From Thermomicrobiales bacterium (GTDB lineage Bacteria > Chloroflexota > Chloroflexia > Thermomicrobiales > UBA6265): a stretch of 5,913 nt of DNA. Below the pieces are notes generated by a model, which was not told the origin of the DNA, made no database searches, and worked only from the letters and a program-made list of their open reading frames with translations. The DNA lies in NCBI GenBank assembly GCA_025928535.1, contig JAICJJ010000201.1:1-5913 (forward strand), in the 5' to 3' direction. Shown in pieces: positions 4,638 to 5,913 of the stretch. The position numbers and the translations under genes are program-made. How positions within the stretch are numbered: the stretch's first letter is position 1; each line of letters starts with the position of its first letter.

Positions 4638-5913
4638 CTATCGCATCGGCCGCGCCGGCCACGGCGACCAGAGCCGCCGCAGCAGATAGAGCCTGGTCGG
4701 CCCGCGCGCCAGCCACGCCGGATACGATCGCGTCATGGCGACGACGTAGCCCGGTTGCGGCACGGTCGCGACGACGTAACTCGAATCGGTCGCCGGGGCG
4801 TAGAAATAGACCCACCACGGCCCCTTGGTCAGGGCGCGCGGCTTGATATGGCCCGCCACCGACAATTCGTAGAGGTGGTAGCCGTCCCAGGCCGAGCCGG
4901 CGTCGAGCCGCTCGTTCGGCACGCCGGCGGCGTTGGCCGTCCGCGCCATGTTCCAGACGGCGTCCATGAAAACGAGGTAGTCGCGCGTGCCGGCGATCGA
5001 AAAGGCGGCCAGCAGCGCGACGACCAGCCAGCCGAGCGGGAGGGCCAGACGCACGCCGCGCGCCGCCCAGAGCGCGAGCGCGATCGCGAACGGCAGCAAC
5101 GGCAAGAGATAGCGGTCGAGCGAGCCGGCCGTCCAGCCGAGATAGTGATACGACGGCGGCAAGACGCCGACGACCTGCCCGAGCCCGATCGCCAGGACCA
5201 GCCCCGCTTTCGCCCGCCGCGACGGGGGCGGCGCCCCGGCCCCGCGCGCGGCCAGCAACGCCAGCAGCAGCGACGCGCCGACGCAGACGACGGTCAGCCA
5301 GCCGAGGGCGTTCGCGTCGAAAATTCGCGGCCGCGAGCCGAGGACATCGGGCGGGCCGAGGCCGCCCGAGCCGAAAAATTGCGGGATATACGGCATCCGC
5401 CGGCCGGCCGCCCAAGCCGCGCCGACCCCGAGCAGCAAGACCCCTTCCCAGATTGCGAAGACGAGCCGCCCCCGCCCCGACATCGACGCCAGCAAGCGAC
5501 GCCCGGTGGGGAGCGCGGCGACGGCGATCGGCAAGGCGAACAACCCAACATAGGCCAACTCGTAGACCGTCAGCCGCTGGAGCAGCAGCCAGGTTCCCGG
5601 CCAGCCTTGAGCGGCCGCTTCGCGCAGGACCGATTGCTGCACCGACGGCACGTCGTTGACGAAGCGAAGCCAGAAGAGATAGCCCGCCCCGGCCGCGACC
5701 GGCAGCGCCCCGATCTGGAGCAGCGTCGCCAGCCCGACCCGATTCGGCCGCAGCCGGCCGGTCAGGAGCAGGAAGACGGCGATGGCGAGCGGGATCAGCG
5801 CGCCTTGCTGCCGGGTCAGCAGCGCCAGCGCCGCCGCCGCCGAACCGGCGACGAGCCAGCGGCCGCCATGTCGTTCGGCGCCGAAGCCGCGCGCCGTGCA
5901 ATACGCCGCGATC
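4638..5913 (-). CDS. GT39/ArnT-like polytopic glycosyltransferase, C-terminal part (truncated by window edge)
   Basis: The frame is open from the window edge (first full codon at 5912) to a TAG at 4638, giving 424 visible residues without a start. A GTG at 5651 is only an internal valine codon: hydrophobic coding sequence continues upstream of it, including ALLTRQQG (30-37). Hydrophobic segments lie near 18-32, 38-51, 64-82, 117-135, 151-168, 204-222, 236-252, 268-284 and 290-307. The motif DRYLLPLLP (266-274) before a membrane helix is typical of GT39/PMT/ArnT-like proteins, which move sugars from lipid-phosphate donors on the outer face of the membrane. A soluble C-terminal domain of about 115 residues follows, with LDAGSAWDGYHLYE (336-349). 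The catalytic acidic loop near the N-terminus would lie outside the window, so activity cannot be judged. It is followed after 47 nt by a soluble transferase, probably in the same operon. The acceptor is unknown. Confidence 0.82.
   Translation of the reverse strand, partial: IAAYCTARGFGAERHGGRWLVAGSAAAALALLTRQQGALIPLAIAVFLLLTGRLRPNRVGLATLLQIGALPVAAGAGYLFWLRFVNDVPSVQQSVLREAAAQGWPGTWLLLQRLTVYELAYVGLFALPIAVAALPTGRRLLASMSGRGRLVFAIWEGVLLLGVGAAWAAGRRMPYIPQFFGSGGLGPPDVLGSRPRIFDANALGWLTVVCVGASLLLALLAARGAGAPPPSRRAKAGLVLAIGLGQVVGVLPPSYHYLGWTAGSLDRYLLPLLPFAIALALWAARGVRLALPLGWLVVALLAAFSIAGTRDYLVFMDAVWNMARTANAAGVPNERLDAGSAWDGYHLYELSVAGHIKPRALTKGPWWVYFYAPATDSSYVVATVPQPGYVVAMTRSYPAWLARGPTRLYLLRRLWSPWPARPMR

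Noticed and set aside
4638..5651. A complete 337-residue membrane protein starting at GTG 5651
   Set aside because: The same frame stays open to the window edge, and the extra 87 residues include further membrane segments and LTRQQ, typical of the family. The GTG is internal and the gene is truncated by the window.
3829..5901. A single long minus-strand open frame of 690 codons that could suggest a fusion protein
   Set aside because: Only the last 253 codons resemble a protein family. The upstream part is Arg/Ala/Gly-rich, overlaps the clearly hydrophobic membrane glycosyltransferase in another frame, and a strong ribosome site precedes the internal ATG at 4590.
1..5913. CRISPR arrays, tRNA, rRNA or intact insertion sequences
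   Set aside because: No spaced direct repeats, tRNA-like cloverleaf, rRNA sequence or transposase was seen. The only repeat-like element is the intergenic palindrome.

Overview
This GC-rich window carries four protein genes, all on the minus strand, so the biology reads from right to left. The base composition, strong G/C preference at third codon positions, the flavour of the P450 and Rieske proteins, and one intergenic palindromic repeat resemble high-GC Chloroflexota such as Thermomicrobia/Sphaerobacter-like bacteria. That is an impression from memory; the taxon is not proven by anything here.

Layout in transcription order. (1) 5913-4638: the C-terminal 424 residues of a multi-pass, GT39/ArnT-like membrane glycosyltransferase, whose N-terminus lies beyond the window edge. 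(2) 4590-3829: a complete soluble GT-A-fold transferase of the TIGR04282/DUF2064 family, 47 nt downstream and with a strong ribosome binding site. These two look like one envelope or glycan operon. (3) After a 99-nt gap with an AT-rich patch, a large inverted repeat and an AGGAGGG site comes a bacterial class I cytochrome P450 (3729-2344). (4) A small Rieske-type [2Fe-2S] ferredoxin (2320-2003) follows after about 11-23 nt. It is almost certainly co-transcribed with the P450 and is the obvious candidate electron carrier for it. (5) A 254-nt gap holds a short terminator-like hairpin, a 96-nt imperfect palindrome built from the widespread GTCATCCTG...AAGGATCT type of dispersed repeat, and a possible -10 box. 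(6) 1748-201: a 515-residue tandem nitroreductase (SagB/ThcOx type) with two FMN-reductase-like halves. The last 200 nt hold no convincing gene, only one inverted repeat.

Functionally the window joins the end of a glycosyltransferase operon to two oxidoreductase units: P450 plus Rieske ferredoxin, and a tandem flavin dehydrogenase. No ferredoxin reductase, YcaO cyclodehydratase, precursor peptide or other biosynthetic core gene is visible, so a joint pathway for the oxidoreductases is only a hypothesis. The points most worth a second look are the P450-Rieske pairing, the AGHVTT I-helix of the P450 (Val where an acid is usual), the asymmetric Lys-Tyr/His-Tyr motifs in the two halves of the nitroreductase, and the palindromic repeat.
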